Shown here: positions 15,321 through 24,361 of the stretch, one piece after another | Position numbering within the stretch: position 1 is the first letter of the stretch | Layout: each line of letters starts with the position of its first letter | Assembly (NCBI GenBank): GCA_027296205.1 | Contig: JAPUJM010000109.1 | Coordinates: 1-34,548, forward strand | Direction of reading: 5' to 3' | DNA: 34,548 nucleotides | DNA from: Actinomycetota bacterium | GTDB taxonomy: Bacteria; Actinomycetota; Acidimicrobiia; Spongiisociales; ZC4RG35 | Program-made: the position numbers and the translations under genes | Notes under the pieces: model-generated | The model's input: the letters and a program-made list of their open reading frames with translations, nothing else | Databases searched by the model: none | What the model was told of the DNA's origin: nothing

Positions 15321-17863
15321 CCCACTCCTTGGGCTGCTACGACTCCTCGATCTACAGAGATGAGCGCGGTCATTGCTTCTTCCCGAAGTTCGGAGACCCC
15401 GTCTCTGATCTGTCGAAGCAGATCCGCCAGTTGCCTGGAAACACGTACGAAGTCGCCGGGCGCCATGCCATGTGCGTCCAGGTCATCAAAGGCCACTTCG
15501 CTCGCCCATTGATACGCAAGGATGCCAAAACCAGGGTCGGGGCGCCTGGTCGGTGAAAGTCGCAGACCCTTCTCCCGTGTGGTCAGGTCCTTCCAGAGCA
15601 TCTCGATGTCTGACCATCGGGCGTGCAACTCCGGAGTGGGCCACTCGGCCACCGACGCCTGATCGGTACGTGGTTCGTAGACGAACGCTGATAGCAGTGA
15701 TGCCAGCTCGGCGGGTTCGAGCCCGTAGAGAAATCCCTTCTCCATTGCTTCGGCCAGCAGCAAGTCGGTCTCGTTGTAGATCCGTCGCAGCCGCTCTCCT
15801 CTGGGCGTGAGCGACCAACCCTCGGTGTAGCCAAGCTCTTCGAGTAGCTGCCGGATCGCTTGGAACTCCTCGATAAGACCGAACCCGGAACTCCGCCGCA
15901 GCGCCCTGTGCTGTTCGAGACGCCGTCTGACTCGGTTGGCGCGTCTCGAGGCAGCGAGATGACGAGAAGCGTCGGGACACTCCGCAACGGGGTGCTCGAC
16001 CAACTTTCTTCTTTGCGGCGATCCGTCCGAGATGACCGGCGGGACTTTGCGAAGACGCCGCAGTGTCTCCTGGACGAACCGCCGATCTCGAGGCTTGAGG
16101 GGCGTGGGAAGATCGAGTTTGCCCGCCCGGCGACTTGCACTCGGGATCTCCCGGGAGCCGACCGTCGAGACCCGGCCCGAAGTGGACAGAACCAGGTAGC
16201 GGGCACTGCCGTTCTTTGGCGCAAGCCTCTTGAGCACCGTGTAGCGGCCATCACGAGGACCTCCGACGATGTCCAACACATCGCCCGTGCTCAACGTCGC
16301 CGCGATCCCATCATTGGGCCGTTTCGGGTCGAGAGCCTCGATCAGGGCAAGGTACTCCTCTACCGACCCCCGCTCACACTCGGCTTGCTTCTCCTCGTTC
16401 GTCAATCGATGCTCGAGGGCGGCGATGGCGTCTCCGGCATCAGCCCGGTCGTCGTCCCGCTGGAAGGCGGCAAACGAGGCTTCGAGAAGAGCCTCGGTTT
16501 CGTCCTGTCGGTAGTTGGCTATGAGATTTGCCGTCATGTTGTAGGTGGGGCGAAAGCTAGATCGAAGCTCGTGAGCTCCAATGGAGGCGATCTCTGTCAC
16601 CTGGCTGAAGCGAACGAACGGCGAATGAAGCAACACCCCAAATCCTTCGACGTCGATTCCCCTTCGGCCCGCTCGCCCGGTCAATTGTGTGTAGTCCCCC
16701 GGCCGAAGAAGCTCGTGGCTCTCTCCGTTGAACTTGGAGAGATTCTCAATGACCACCGAGCGGGCCGGCATGTTGATCCCCAGCGCCAAGGTCTCGGTGG
16801 CGAAGACCACTTTCAGATAGCCGAGTTCGAAAAGCTCCTCGACGGCTTCCTTGTAGGCAGGGACCAGCCCGGCGTGATGCGAGGCGACACCGGCGTCGAG
16901 GCCAACCATCCACCGGTCGTAGCCGAGGACGTCGAGATCGTCGTCCCCTAGATGAGCGGTGCGCCCCTCCGCGATTTCGCGTATGGCCTGCCTTTCTTCC
17001 GGGTCGGTGAGCCTCACCCCAGCCTCCATCAGGCGATTCACTGCAGCATCACAGCCCGCTCGAGAGAAGATGAAGTAGATCGCCGGGAGCATGTTCTCCG
17101 ATGCCAGGGCTTCGATCGTCTCGATGCGGTTGGGTGTCTTGAAGCGACGCTTTCTTCCTCGCTCGAGGCCGAGCATGTGCTCCAGTCGTGGATTGGCGCG
17201 GCGTCGCCCATCCCTGATGACAAAGGTGGGCAGGAGGTGGAGAGCATGTGATCCCATGCGATCTTTGAGCATGTACATCGATTCGAGGGGCACGGGTCGC
17301 TCCTCGGTGGTGATCAGCCGGGTCGATCCGCGTCTCTCACCAACCCAGTCTGCGAACTGCTTATTGTTGGAGATGGTCGCCGACAAGCAGACAAACTGGA
17401 CATGACGAGGGCAGTGAATGATCACTTCCTCCCAGGCGGCCCCCCGGGAACGATCCTGGAGATAGTGGGCCTCATCGAGCACGACAAAGGCCACGTCGTG
17501 TAGTTGGCCGGCGTCGGCGAAGATCATGTTTCGGAGGACCTCGAGGGTCGCCACGATCACTGGTGCCTTTGGGTTGATCACATTGTCACCGGTGAGGAGC
17601 CCGACGCGATCGGATCCGTACTCCTCTGAGAGGTCGGCGAACTTCTGGTTGGACAGTGCCTTGATCGGTGTGGTGTAGAAGGAGCGTTTGCCTTGATCGA
17701 GTGCCAGATGGATGGCAGCCTCTGCGACGAGGGTCTTGCCGGCCCCGGTCGGCGCCGTGACAACAACCGAGGATCCGTCGTCTATCGCCTCGGCCGCCTC
17801 CAGTTGGAACTCGTCAGGCGTGAATTCGACCCGGTCCCAGAATTCGCTCAGCCGATCGCTCAC
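15317..17863 (-). CDS. helY: SKI2/Mtr4-like DEAD/DEAH-box RNA helicase HelY
   Basis: An 848-residue superfamily 2 helicase. Walker A APTGAGKT at 37-44, DEAH box Asp130-His133 (VLDEAHYLQD), SAT motif (CLSATISN) and motif VI (TGRAGRRGID), followed by a DSHCT-type C-terminal domain. Actinobacterial HelY proteins are related to exosome-associated Ski2/Mtr4 helicases and are expected to unwind structured RNA. The GTG start at 17863 overlaps the tatC stop as GTGA. The tatA-tatC-helY order next to the proteasome-accessory genes is conserved in mycobacteria. Confidence 0.93.
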   Translation of the reverse strand: MSDRLSEFWDRVEFTPDEFQLEAAEAIDDGSSVVVTAPTGAGKTLVAEAAIHLALDQGKRSFYTTPIKALSNQKFADLSEEYGSDRVGLLTGDNVINPKAPVIVATLEVLRNMIFADAGQLHDVAFVVLDEAHYLQDRSRGAAWEEVIIHCPRHVQFVCLSATISNNKQFADWVGERRGSTRLITTEERPVPLESMYMLKDRMGSHALHLLPTFVIRDGRRRANPRLEHMLGLERGRKRRFKTPNRIETIEALASENMLPAIYFIFSRAGCDAAVNRLMEAGVRLTDPEERQAIREIAEGRTAHLGDDDLDVLGYDRWMVGLDAGVASHHAGLVPAYKEAVEELFELGYLKVVFATETLALGINMPARSVVIENLSKFNGESHELLRPGDYTQLTGRAGRRGIDVEGFGVLLHSPFVRFSQVTEIASIGAHELRSSFRPTYNMTANLIANYRQDETEALLEASFAAFQRDDDRADAGDAIAALEHRLTNEEKQAECERGSVEEYLALIEALDPKRPNDGIAATLSTGDVLDIVGGPRDGRYTVLKRLAPKNGSARYLVLSTSGRVSTVGSREIPSASRRAGKLDLPTPLKPRDRRFVQETLRRLRKVPPVISDGSPQRRKLVEHPVAECPDASRHLAASRRANRVRRRLEQHRALRRSSGFGLIEEFQAIRQLLEELGYTEGWSLTPRGERLRRIYNETDLLLAEAMEKGFLYGLEPAELASLLSAFVYEPRTDQASVAEWPTPELHARWSDIEMLWKDLTTREKGLRLSPTRRPDPGFGILAYQWASEVAFDDLDAHGMAPGDFVRVSRQLADLLRQIRDGVSELREEAMTALISVDRGVVAAQGVG

Positions 17864-18573
17864 TTCTTGAGAATGAATCGAACCAGCCAGTACGTGATCT
17901 CGTACATCAGATAGAGCGGCACCGATAAGAGCATCAACGTGAAGGCATCGCCGCTAGGCGTTATCAAGGCGGCGGCCGTCACCACGATGAGGACGGCCCA
18001 CCGCCGTCCCCGAGCCAATTGCTTCGACGACACCACTCCGGAGGCTGCGGCGGCAAACAGGAACACCGGGTACAGGAAGGCAAGACCGAAGGCGAGTAGG
18101 AATCTCAGCGTGAACGAGTAGTAATCGCCCACCCGGAGGTTGTTCTCGACGTCGGGGAGCACCCCGAGCAAGAAATCCAGGCCCCGGGGAAGTGACCAGT
18201 AGCCAAACAGGACACCACCGACGAAAAGAATGGCAAGCGCCGTCACCACGGGAATCGCCCACTTGCGCTCTTTGGAGGTGAGAGCCGGATTCACGAACCC
18301 CCACAACTGGTAAAGAATCACGGGGCTGGCCAGGATCACGCCACCGAATAACCCGATCCGCATCAGCACCCCCCACTGCTCGGTGACAGCGAGGCTCTGC
18401 AGGAAGGAGTCCGGGGCCGCAGCCTCGAAGGGTGCTTCCAAGATGATGCGCAGCTGCTTGGAGAACACAAAGGCGATGATTGCACCGACGAGGACGGCTA
18501 TCCCGATCTTGAGGATGCGCCATCGCAACTCATCGAGATGGGAGAAGAAGGACTGTGGACTGTCGTTACTCAA
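17860..18573 (-). CDS. tatC: Twin-arginine translocase subunit TatC
   Basis: A 237-residue polytopic membrane protein with about six hydrophobic segments. The N-terminal SFFSHLDELRWRILKI is the TatC signature that recognises twin-arginine signal peptides. It exports folded proteins with TatA. The start is TTG at 18573, overlapping the tatA stop as TTGA. The C-terminal end (YLMYEITYWLVRFILKK) is short, as usual. Confidence 0.95.
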   Translation of the reverse strand: MSNDSPQSFFSHLDELRWRILKIGIAVLVGAIIAFVFSKQLRIILEAPFEAAAPDSFLQSLAVTEQWGVLMRIGLFGGVILASPVILYQLWGFVNPALTSKERKWAIPVVTALAILFVGGVLFGYWSLPRGLDFLLGVLPDVENNLRVGDYYSFTLRFLLAFGLAFLYPVFLFAAAASGVVSSKQLARGRRWAVLIVVTAAALITPSGDAFTLMLLSVPLYLMYEITYWLVRFILKK

Positions 18574-18947
18574 TCATCTTCCCCGTGAGGATCCGGATTC
18601 CCCTCCATCTCTTCCATCTCGGTCATCGCATCCTCCGGCGTGGGGCCGGACACGGGTTTCGTGCCAGTCGGGTCGACATCGCCTTGGCTCGCAGACTTGA
18701 TGTCTCGTTTGATGTCCTTTAGGGGCTGCTTCAGCTCCTCCAACGGAGCCTTGAGCTCTTTTCCGACCGCCTTGAGGTCAGCGGCCTCCGCTTCGAGGCC
18801 TCGAGAGATCTCTCTCGCCGCTGCACGCAGCTCCGTCGTCCAATTCCCGATCTTGCGCGCCAACTGCGGCAAGCGCTTCGGCCCCAGCACGACGAGTGCC
18901 AGAAGCGCAATGATGATGATCTCGCCACCCTGAAGCATTGAGGGCAT
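18570..18947 (-). CDS. tatA: Sec-independent translocase subunit TatA/TatB
   Basis: This 125-residue protein has one N-terminal membrane helix (GGEIIIIALLALVVLGPKRL, about residues 7-26), then an amphipathic helix (PQLARKIGNWTTELRAAARE) and a charged tail. The GPKRLP hinge is seen in TatA/TatB; its length and acidic tail fit either, but only one copy is present in the window. A second in-frame ATG at 18938 (MLQGGE) could be the real start. It is preceded by a stem-loop, so it may have its own transcript. Confidence 0.9.
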   Translation of the reverse strand: MPSMLQGGEIIIIALLALVVLGPKRLPQLARKIGNWTTELRAAAREISRGLEAEAADLKAVGKELKAPLEELKQPLKDIKRDIKSASQGDVDPTGTKPVSGPTPEDAMTEMEEMEGNPDPHGEDD

Positions 18948-18980
18948 GCTAAAGCCTCGAGCCTCGCTAAAGGAGAAGGC

Positions 18981-19000
18981 GGCGACTCCCCCGAGTCGCC
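18981..19000 (-). terminator. Stem-loop between zinc-ribbon gene and tatA
   Basis: GGCGACTC (18981-18988) and GAGTCGCC (18993-19000) form a perfect 8-bp stem with a CCCC loop. On the minus strand the stem is followed by a pyrimidine-rich run (GCCTTCTCCTTT). It could be an intrinsic terminator ending the proteasome-accessory unit or an attenuator ahead of tatA; the T-tract is imperfect. Confidence 0.45.
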
Positions 19001-19063
19001 ACCCTCAGGCCGAGGAGCACTCTGCCCTAGGCGCCCGTCGACATCTCTTGGAGGAGAGCTAAG

Positions 19064-19354
19064 TCAGCCGGCGAGCAGACGGAGCGGATCCGGCTCCGTC
19101 TCGAGGGCGGTAGAGAAAGCTTCGATCTCCTGCTCGGAGATCGGATCAGGGTTGACGACCTCGAACTGCACCCCGGTGGCGAGGAGCACGCTGACGACGC
19201 GGGAGTTGGCCGGCCGACGTTGCAGGTATGTGCAAGTCGGGCACTTGAAGCGGTAGTCACCCTCCCTGCCGCCAGGATGCAGCTCCAACGCCACGTCTTC
19301 TGGTGTCAGGTGGATGTCACCGCATCGGGTACACGTCGTCTTGATTGTCGTCAT
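19064..19354 (-). CDS. Small zinc-ribbon protein of unknown function
   Basis: A 96-residue protein from the ATG at 19354 (MTTIKTTCTRCGDIHLTP). Four cysteines, Cys8-x-x-Cys11 and Cys38-x-x-Cys41, suggest a zinc ribbon; the rest is an alpha-beta tail ending SEQEIEAFSTALE. An upstream in-frame ATG at 19375 is also possible; the longer frame to 19483 overlaps pafC and lacks homology. It sits 85 bases after pafC and before tatA. I do not know its function. Confidence 0.7.
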   Translation of the reverse strand: MTTIKTTCTRCGDIHLTPEDVALELHPGGREGDYRFKCPTCTYLQRRPANSRVVSVLLATGVQFEVVNPDPISEQEIEAFSTALETEPDPLRLLAG

Positions 19355-19439
19355 CTCTGGTCTCCGGTCTCCCATTTGTGCCCTTTTGATCGGCAGACAT
19401 TGGGTGAGACTGAAGACCCGTGCTCTAGGTCTATCGACC

Positions 19440-20369
19440 CTATCGGTAGGCGGTGAGGAGACGGCCTCCCAGATCCTTGACACGTTCGGCGACCTCGATG
19501 CCTTTCACCAGCCTGGCATCCTCCCCGAGACGAAGGAGCAAGCGGGCGGGCACTTCGGCATCCGGCGCCGAGAATCGGATCCGTGTGGAACGACTGCTCT
19601 GCCGAAGCACCTCGACCGGGTAGTACTCGAGGACCCAAAGTGCTCTCGGGTAAAGGTCGATCGTGCACACCACATCGTCCTCAGACGCCGTGTAGCCCAC
19701 TCCGGGCTCCGGGACGCGTTTCGGCCGCTCGAACATGTCGTCGGTCACTTCGATGTCCCGGATACGGTCGACACGAAAGGTGCGCTCTTCGTCGACAAGA
19801 CGACAATGTCCCATGACATACCAACGGCCCAGGGTGGTGAAAACGGTCCACGGCTCTATCTCTCGCTCGGTGGTTTCCTCCTTGCCGACGGAGCGATAGG
19901 TAATTCGCACCACCCGTTGGTCGGCGGCGCTGTTGCGGAGGATTCCGACGTTGTCCGACTCGTCGAGAACGTCTACGACGAGCGCCGAAGAGGCTTCCGG
20001 CATGACTGCCTTGGTCAGTTTTCGCACAGCCGATTCCAGGGCGGGTGTCGAGGTCCCCATTCCGACAACCGTCATTCCCGCAGCCAGTAGCCCAAGCGCC
20101 TCGGTGGACGTCAACCGGGGGGCGCGGGTGAAGTAATCGGCCGCGTCGATGATCACTTCGTCCTCGTCGATGTAGGCCTCCATGAGATCTCCGGGCCCGT
20201 ACCCGGGGAGTCCACAAACGAACACGGTGTTCAGGTCACGTGTGAGCTGGTCTTCCGAATAGTCGAACCGGTCGAGGATCTCGCTGACATCAGCCGATTC
20301 TTTCTCGAGCACGTAGGGAATTAGTGCCAGTATGCGTGACAGACGAGAGACGGTCCGGGAGCTGGTCAC
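19440..20369 (-). CDS. pafC: WYL-domain transcriptional regulator PafC
   Basis: A 309-residue protein with an N-terminal winged-helix region (SRLSRILALIPYVLEK, residues 7-22) and a WYL domain around 170-230 (TVFTTLGRWYVMGHCRL, then FRVDRIRDIEV), followed by the WCX C-terminal extension. With PafB it forms the heterodimer that activates the LexA-independent DNA-damage response in actinobacteria (established for mycobacteria). The GTG start overlaps the pafB stop as GTGA, favouring equimolar synthesis. Identity rests on order after pafA-pafB. Confidence 0.92.
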   Translation of the reverse strand: MTSSRTVSRLSRILALIPYVLEKESADVSEILDRFDYSEDQLTRDLNTVFVCGLPGYGPGDLMEAYIDEDEVIIDAADYFTRAPRLTSTEALGLLAAGMTVVGMGTSTPALESAVRKLTKAVMPEASSALVVDVLDESDNVGILRNSAADQRVVRITYRSVGKEETTEREIEPWTVFTTLGRWYVMGHCRLVDEERTFRVDRIRDIEVTDDMFERPKRVPEPGVGYTASEDDVVCTIDLYPRALWVLEYYPVEVLRQSSRSTRIRFSAPDAEVPARLLLRLGEDARLVKGIEVAERVKDLGGRLLTAYR

Positions 20370-21286
20370 GGGAGATTCTCCAGGGCGGCCTCAATACGCG
20401 TGCGGATCTCATCTCGAATCTCGGGTGGCTCGAGAACCTCGGCAGCGTCACCAAAACTGAGCACCCATCCGACGAGCGCATCGCGGTTCGCAACCGGCAC
20501 GGTCGCCACTAGTTCAGCTTCGGGTTCTTCGAGTCCGAGGGTCCGGGCTGCCCACCATGCAACCTCGGAATCGAAGCGGATCTTTGCTTCGACCTCGGGG
20601 TCGGATCCGGTTTCCCAAGGCTGTGAATCCATGAGCGATCTGACATCGAAACCCCTCGGCTTGGCAAACGTCCCAGTCGTGGCGGAGACGGTGAGCTTCT
20701 CGATCCTGTCGACCCGATAGATCCTCTCACCTTTGGACCCGGCTCCGACCAGATACCAATGGCCACGTCTGTGTGCGATGCCGTAGGGATCGAGTTGGCG
20801 GGTCTTGTCCCGATACTCGAATTCCACGGCTCTCCGCTCTGTGATGGCCCCAAACAGAGATCCGAGCACTTCCGCTTCGGCGCCGAGGTCGGCACCGAGT
20901 GGTTCCAATCCAACACTTCGCTCTATCCCACCAAGCTTGAGGAGAGCATCCAGTCCGGCGTGTGAACCACCCAACCGCACCATTCTGGCCGCTACCGAGA
21001 GCGCGACCCGCTCCTCTTGGGTGAGGCCAGGATCCGGGATGGCGTACTCGTCAGGGTCTACCGTGTAGCCGTAGTCGACCTCCCAGGCGTCCAGAGGGTG
21101 ACGACTGAGAGGCACCCCGAGCTTTCGCAGGACGTCCTTGTCTCTTTCGAACATCCGGTGAAACGCCTCGTCGGTCTGCTCGTCGTAGCCGAGAACCGTG
21201 CGACGCACGTCCTCGGCGGTGACGGGAGCCGGTGACTCGAGCAAGTAGATCAGGAGATTGAGCACACGTTCGACCACGTTCTGCAT
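20366..21286 (-). CDS. pafB: WYL-domain transcriptional regulator PafB
   Basis: This 306-residue paralogue of PafC has a winged-helix N-terminus (VERVLNLLIYLLESPAPVTA), an extended linker, a WYL domain (IAHRRGHWYLVGAGSK; YRVDRIEKL) at about 170-210 and a WCX tail. It partners PafC to sense DNA damage, possibly through single-stranded DNA bound by the WYL domain. It starts 22 bases after pafA, in the same operon as the Pup ligase, as in mycobacteria. Confidence 0.92.
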   Translation of the reverse strand: MQNVVERVLNLLIYLLESPAPVTAEDVRRTVLGYDEQTDEAFHRMFERDKDVLRKLGVPLSRHPLDAWEVDYGYTVDPDEYAIPDPGLTQEERVALSVAARMVRLGGSHAGLDALLKLGGIERSVGLEPLGADLGAEAEVLGSLFGAITERRAVEFEYRDKTRQLDPYGIAHRRGHWYLVGAGSKGERIYRVDRIEKLTVSATTGTFAKPRGFDVRSLMDSQPWETGSDPEVEAKIRFDSEVAWWAARTLGLEEPEAELVATVPVANRDALVGWVLSFGDAAEVLEPPEIRDEIRTRIEAALENLP

Positions 21287-21308
21287 TACCTGGGTGCCTC
21301 GCCCTCCC

Positions 21309-22664
21309 TCAAAGACTTTCGATGAGTTTCTCCACTCGCTCGTCTTCGGACTTGAAAGGGTCCTTGCACATGACGGTGCGCTGAGCCTGGTCGTTGAGCT
21401 TGAGATGAACCCAGTCGACGGTGAAGTCTCTCTTGTGTGCCTTCGCCGCCCTGATGAAGGCTCCTCGGAGCTTTGCCCGAGTCGTCTGTGGAGGGGTGAT
21501 TACAGCCTCTGCCACCTTCTCATCGGTGACGACTCGATCGGTGAGACCCTTGCTCTCGAGCAGGTAGTAGAGACCGCGGCTCCGATCGACATCGTGATAG
21601 GCGAGATCCATCATCGATATGCGAGGATCCGACATGGGAAGACCTCGAACCTCTGAATACCTCACCAGAAGCCGGTATTTCATGACCCAGTCGACCTCCC
21701 GGTGGAGGGTCATCGGGTCCTTCTCCAGACCGGTCAGGAGATGCTCCCAACGATCGATGGCACGTTGGACCTCGGCCGGGAACCCGGGGCTTCGGGCAAA
21801 TCGCATGACTCGGTCGAGGTACTCCCATTGAATGTCTAGAGCGCTCAACTCCCGTCCATTGGCGAGTCTGATTTTTCGGGAGCATGTGATGTCATGAGAC
21901 ACCTCGCGGATGGCGCGTATCGGGTTTTCCAGGGTCAGGTCGCGGAACACCACGTCACGCTCGATCATCTGGAGCAGCGCGACCATCGTGCCGATCTTGA
22001 CGAACGTCGCGTACTCGCTCATGTTGGAGTCGCCGGCTATGACGTGAAGTCGACGGTACTTCTCTGCGTCGGCGTGGGGCTCGTCGCGGGTGTTGATGAT
22101 GGGTCTGGATCGAGTTGTCGCAGACGACACACCCTCCCAAATGTGATCGGCGCGTTGGGCAATCGAAAATGCCGTGCCCCGTGGAGTCTGCGTCAGCTTC
22201 CCGGCACCCAGAAAGATCTGACGTGTGACCAAGAAGGGGATGAGAACGTCGACCGTGCGATGGAAGTCCTTGTGTCTGCTGACCAGATAGTTCTCATGAC
22301 ATCCGTATGAGTTGCCGGCACTGTCGGTGTTGTTCTTGAAGACATAGATTTCGCCCCGGATGCCCTCTTCTTCGAGCCGTTCTTCCGCTCCTGTGACGAG
22401 ACCCTCCAGGATTCGCTCTCCTGCCTTGTCGTGGGCGACTACGTCTTCGAGGCTGTCGCACTCGGGGGTGGCATATTCGGGATGGGATCCCACATCCAGG
22501 TACAGCCTCGCCCCGTTCTCTAGAAACACGTTGGAAGAGCGACCCCAGGAAACGACCCGCCGAAAGAGATAACGAGCGACTTCGTCCGGGCTGAGCCGAC
22601 GCTGACCGCGCAGGGTGCAGGTGACTCCGTACTCGTTCTCTATCCCGAAGATCCTGCGCTCCAT
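21309..22664 (-). CDS. pafA: Pup-protein ligase PafA
   Basis: A 451-residue glutamine-synthetase-fold ligase that attaches the C-terminal glutamate of Pup to substrate lysines using ATP. Metal/ATP-site residues are in FGIENEYG (6-13), and the putative catalytic Asp57 sits in LYLDVGSHPEYATPE. It lacks the Dop-specific loop, which separates it from the dop paralogue 1.7 kb away. A 47-base gap separates it from prcA, so proteasome core and ligase are in one cluster here, whereas in mycobacteria several genes intervene. Confidence 0.97.
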   Translation of the reverse strand: MERRIFGIENEYGVTCTLRGQRRLSPDEVARYLFRRVVSWGRSSNVFLENGARLYLDVGSHPEYATPECDSLEDVVAHDKAGERILEGLVTGAEERLEEEGIRGEIYVFKNNTDSAGNSYGCHENYLVSRHKDFHRTVDVLIPFLVTRQIFLGAGKLTQTPRGTAFSIAQRADHIWEGVSSATTRSRPIINTRDEPHADAEKYRRLHVIAGDSNMSEYATFVKIGTMVALLQMIERDVVFRDLTLENPIRAIREVSHDITCSRKIRLANGRELSALDIQWEYLDRVMRFARSPGFPAEVQRAIDRWEHLLTGLEKDPMTLHREVDWVMKYRLLVRYSEVRGLPMSDPRISMMDLAYHDVDRSRGLYYLLESKGLTDRVVTDEKVAEAVITPPQTTRAKLRGAFIRAAKAHKRDFTVDWVHLKLNDQAQRTVMCKDPFKSEDERVEKLIESL

Positions 22665-22711
22665 GAACCCAGGCTAAACCGGATAGGAGCTCTCGGTCGG
22701 AAGACCGGTGC

Positions 22712-23380
22712 TCAGACCTCGGTGAACTGCTCCACGTCGAGACGGCGGAAGGCTCGTCTGCCGTTGGCGTCGTCAAGGACCGCGGCTTCCCAACCCTCCG
22801 ACTCTCTGTCATCGACGCGGCGAAATGACTCGACACCGGCTGCGAAAGCCTCCTCGAGGCTCATGCCCTCATGCCACAGCTCCTCGAGGACCTCTGTCAA
22901 CTGCTCGGCCTTCCCGCCTATGGCCACGAAGTTACGCTCGTCGTAAAGCGTTCCGTCATAGCTGATCCTGAACAGACGGTGCTCGTCACCATCTTCGGAG
23001 ATCTCGGCGATCAGAACCTCGACCTCGAAGGGCTTGGGGTCACGGGTGAAGATCATGCCGAGGGTTTGGGCAAACGCCGTGGCTAGCCCCATCGCGGTGA
23101 CATCATCTCTGGAATAGAGATATCCCATGAGATCGGCCTGGCGGATGCCCGCCTTGCGCAGTGTCTCGAACTCGTTGTACTTCCCGACGCCGGCGAAGGC
23201 GATGCGGTCGTAGACCTCGGAGATCTTGTGCAGAGCCGTGGAAGGGTTCTCCCCGAGGAGCAGAACTCCACCGCTGTAATCCACCGCGACAATGGACCTG
23301 CCTCGGGCGATGCCCTTCCGGGCGAATTCCGCCTTGTCCCGAACGAGTTGCTCGGGCGCGACGTAAAAGGGAATGGTCAT
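22712..23380 (-). CDS. prcA: 20S proteasome alpha subunit
   Basis: A 222-residue alpha-type subunit of the actinobacterial 20S proteasome, forming the outer rings that gate the chamber and dock the ATPase. The N-terminal MTIPFYVAPEQLVRDKAEFA is the family's gating segment, followed by the GRSIVAVDYSGGVLLLGEN core strand. It has no catalytic threonine. Its ATG overlaps the prcB stop as ATGA, consistent with equal synthesis of the two rings. Confidence 0.96.
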   Translation of the reverse strand: MTIPFYVAPEQLVRDKAEFARKGIARGRSIVAVDYSGGVLLLGENPSTALHKISEVYDRIAFAGVGKYNEFETLRKAGIRQADLMGYLYSRDDVTAMGLATAFAQTLGMIFTRDPKPFEVEVLIAEISEDGDEHRLFRISYDGTLYDERNFVAIGGKAEQLTEVLEELWHEGMSLEEAFAAGVESFRRVDDRESEGWEAAVLDDANGRRAFRRLDVEQFTEV

Positions 23381-24171
23381 CGGATTGTTTCCAATGCCGA
23401 CTCTGCGATCGGGGCGATCACATCGTCGGAAAGCTCCTCAACACCGTCCGAATCGATTCGCACGACATTGGGGAAGATCCCGCGTCTGAGATCGGGGCCT
23501 CCGGTGGCTGTGTCCTCCTGCGAGGCTGAGACCAGTGCCTGGACGGCAAGTTGAGCCGCATCGTCGCCTGTCAGATCGTCCTCGTAGGCTGTTCGCAGAT
23601 ACGAGCGGGCCAGACGTGACCCGGATCCGGTGCTCCCGAAGTCGATTTCCTCGTAACGGCCACCCACGATATCAAAGCTGTACACCCGGCCAATCTCGAG
23701 GCGCTCGTCGTATCCGGCAAATAGCGGTACCACCACGAGACCCTGAAACGCCAGGGGGAGCTGGCCACGGACCAAACGGGCGAGAAAGGAGGCCTTTCCT
23801 TCCAGGGAAAGCCTGATCCCCTCGATCTTCTCGTAGTGCTCCAACTCCACCTGAAAGAGTTTGACCATGTCGATTGCCAGACCAGCAGTGCCGGCGATGG
23901 CAATAGCCGAATAGTGGTCGGCTTTAAACACCTTGCGGATGCGACGATGTGCGACGAGGTTGCCTTCCGTAGCCCGCCGATCACCCGCTATCACCACTCC
24001 ATCCGGGTAGTGGAGGGCAAGAACAGTGGTGCCTTCCGGCGCCGAGGGGGTTGTGGCACCTTCTGGAACAGAGAAGTTTGGGCTCGCTCCCACAATCTCT
24101 AGGAGGTCACTGAAGCTGGCCCCGGGCACCGGGACGTCGAGGGGCAACGGCCCCATCGGTCGTTCGGTCAC
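23377..24171 (-). CDS. prcB: 20S proteasome beta subunit (catalytic, with propeptide)
   Basis: A 264-residue precursor. Autocleavage is expected after Gly47, exposing Thr48 as the catalytic nucleophile (EG/TTVLALHYPDG). Counting from it, Asp17 and Lys33 of the mature enzyme are in place (AGDRRAT; RIRKV). The 47-residue propeptide is typical of actinobacteria. The start is GTG 24171, overlapping the pup stop as GTGA. Confidence 0.96.
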   Translation of the reverse strand: MTERPMGPLPLDVPVPGASFSDLLEIVGASPNFSVPEGATTPSAPEGTTVLALHYPDGVVIAGDRRATEGNLVAHRRIRKVFKADHYSAIAIAGTAGLAIDMVKLFQVELEHYEKIEGIRLSLEGKASFLARLVRGQLPLAFQGLVVVPLFAGYDERLEIGRVYSFDIVGGRYEEIDFGSTGSGSRLARSYLRTAYEDDLTGDDAAQLAVQALVSASQEDTATGGPDLRRGIFPNVVRIDSDGVEELSDDVIAPIAESALETIR

Positions 24172-24356
24172 TGGCCGCCCTTTTGGACGTAGTTCTTGAC
24201 GAATTCCTCTGCATTCTCCTCGAGAACCTCGTCGATTTCATCCAGGAGATCGTCCAGGACCTCCATGTCGGTGTCGCTTTCGACCGTTGCTTCGGCTGTT
24301 GCTTCGGGCTCGTCCTTGCCCTTGTCCCGCGACTTGGAGCGTTCTCGGTCTGACAT
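24168..24356 (-). CDS. pup: Prokaryotic ubiquitin-like protein Pup
   Basis: A 62-residue, highly charged and mostly disordered protein with a central helix (MEVLDDLLDEIDEVLEENAE) that is bound by the Mpa/ARC coiled coil. It ends Gly60-Gly61-Gln62, so Dop must deamidate the C-terminal glutamine to glutamate before ligation by PafA. The gene starts 5 bases after dop and overlaps prcB. Confidence 0.97.
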   Translation of the reverse strand: MSDRERSKSRDKGKDEPEATAEATVESDTDMEVLDDLLDEIDEVLEENAEEFVKNYVQKGGQ

Positions 24357-24361
24357 CTATC

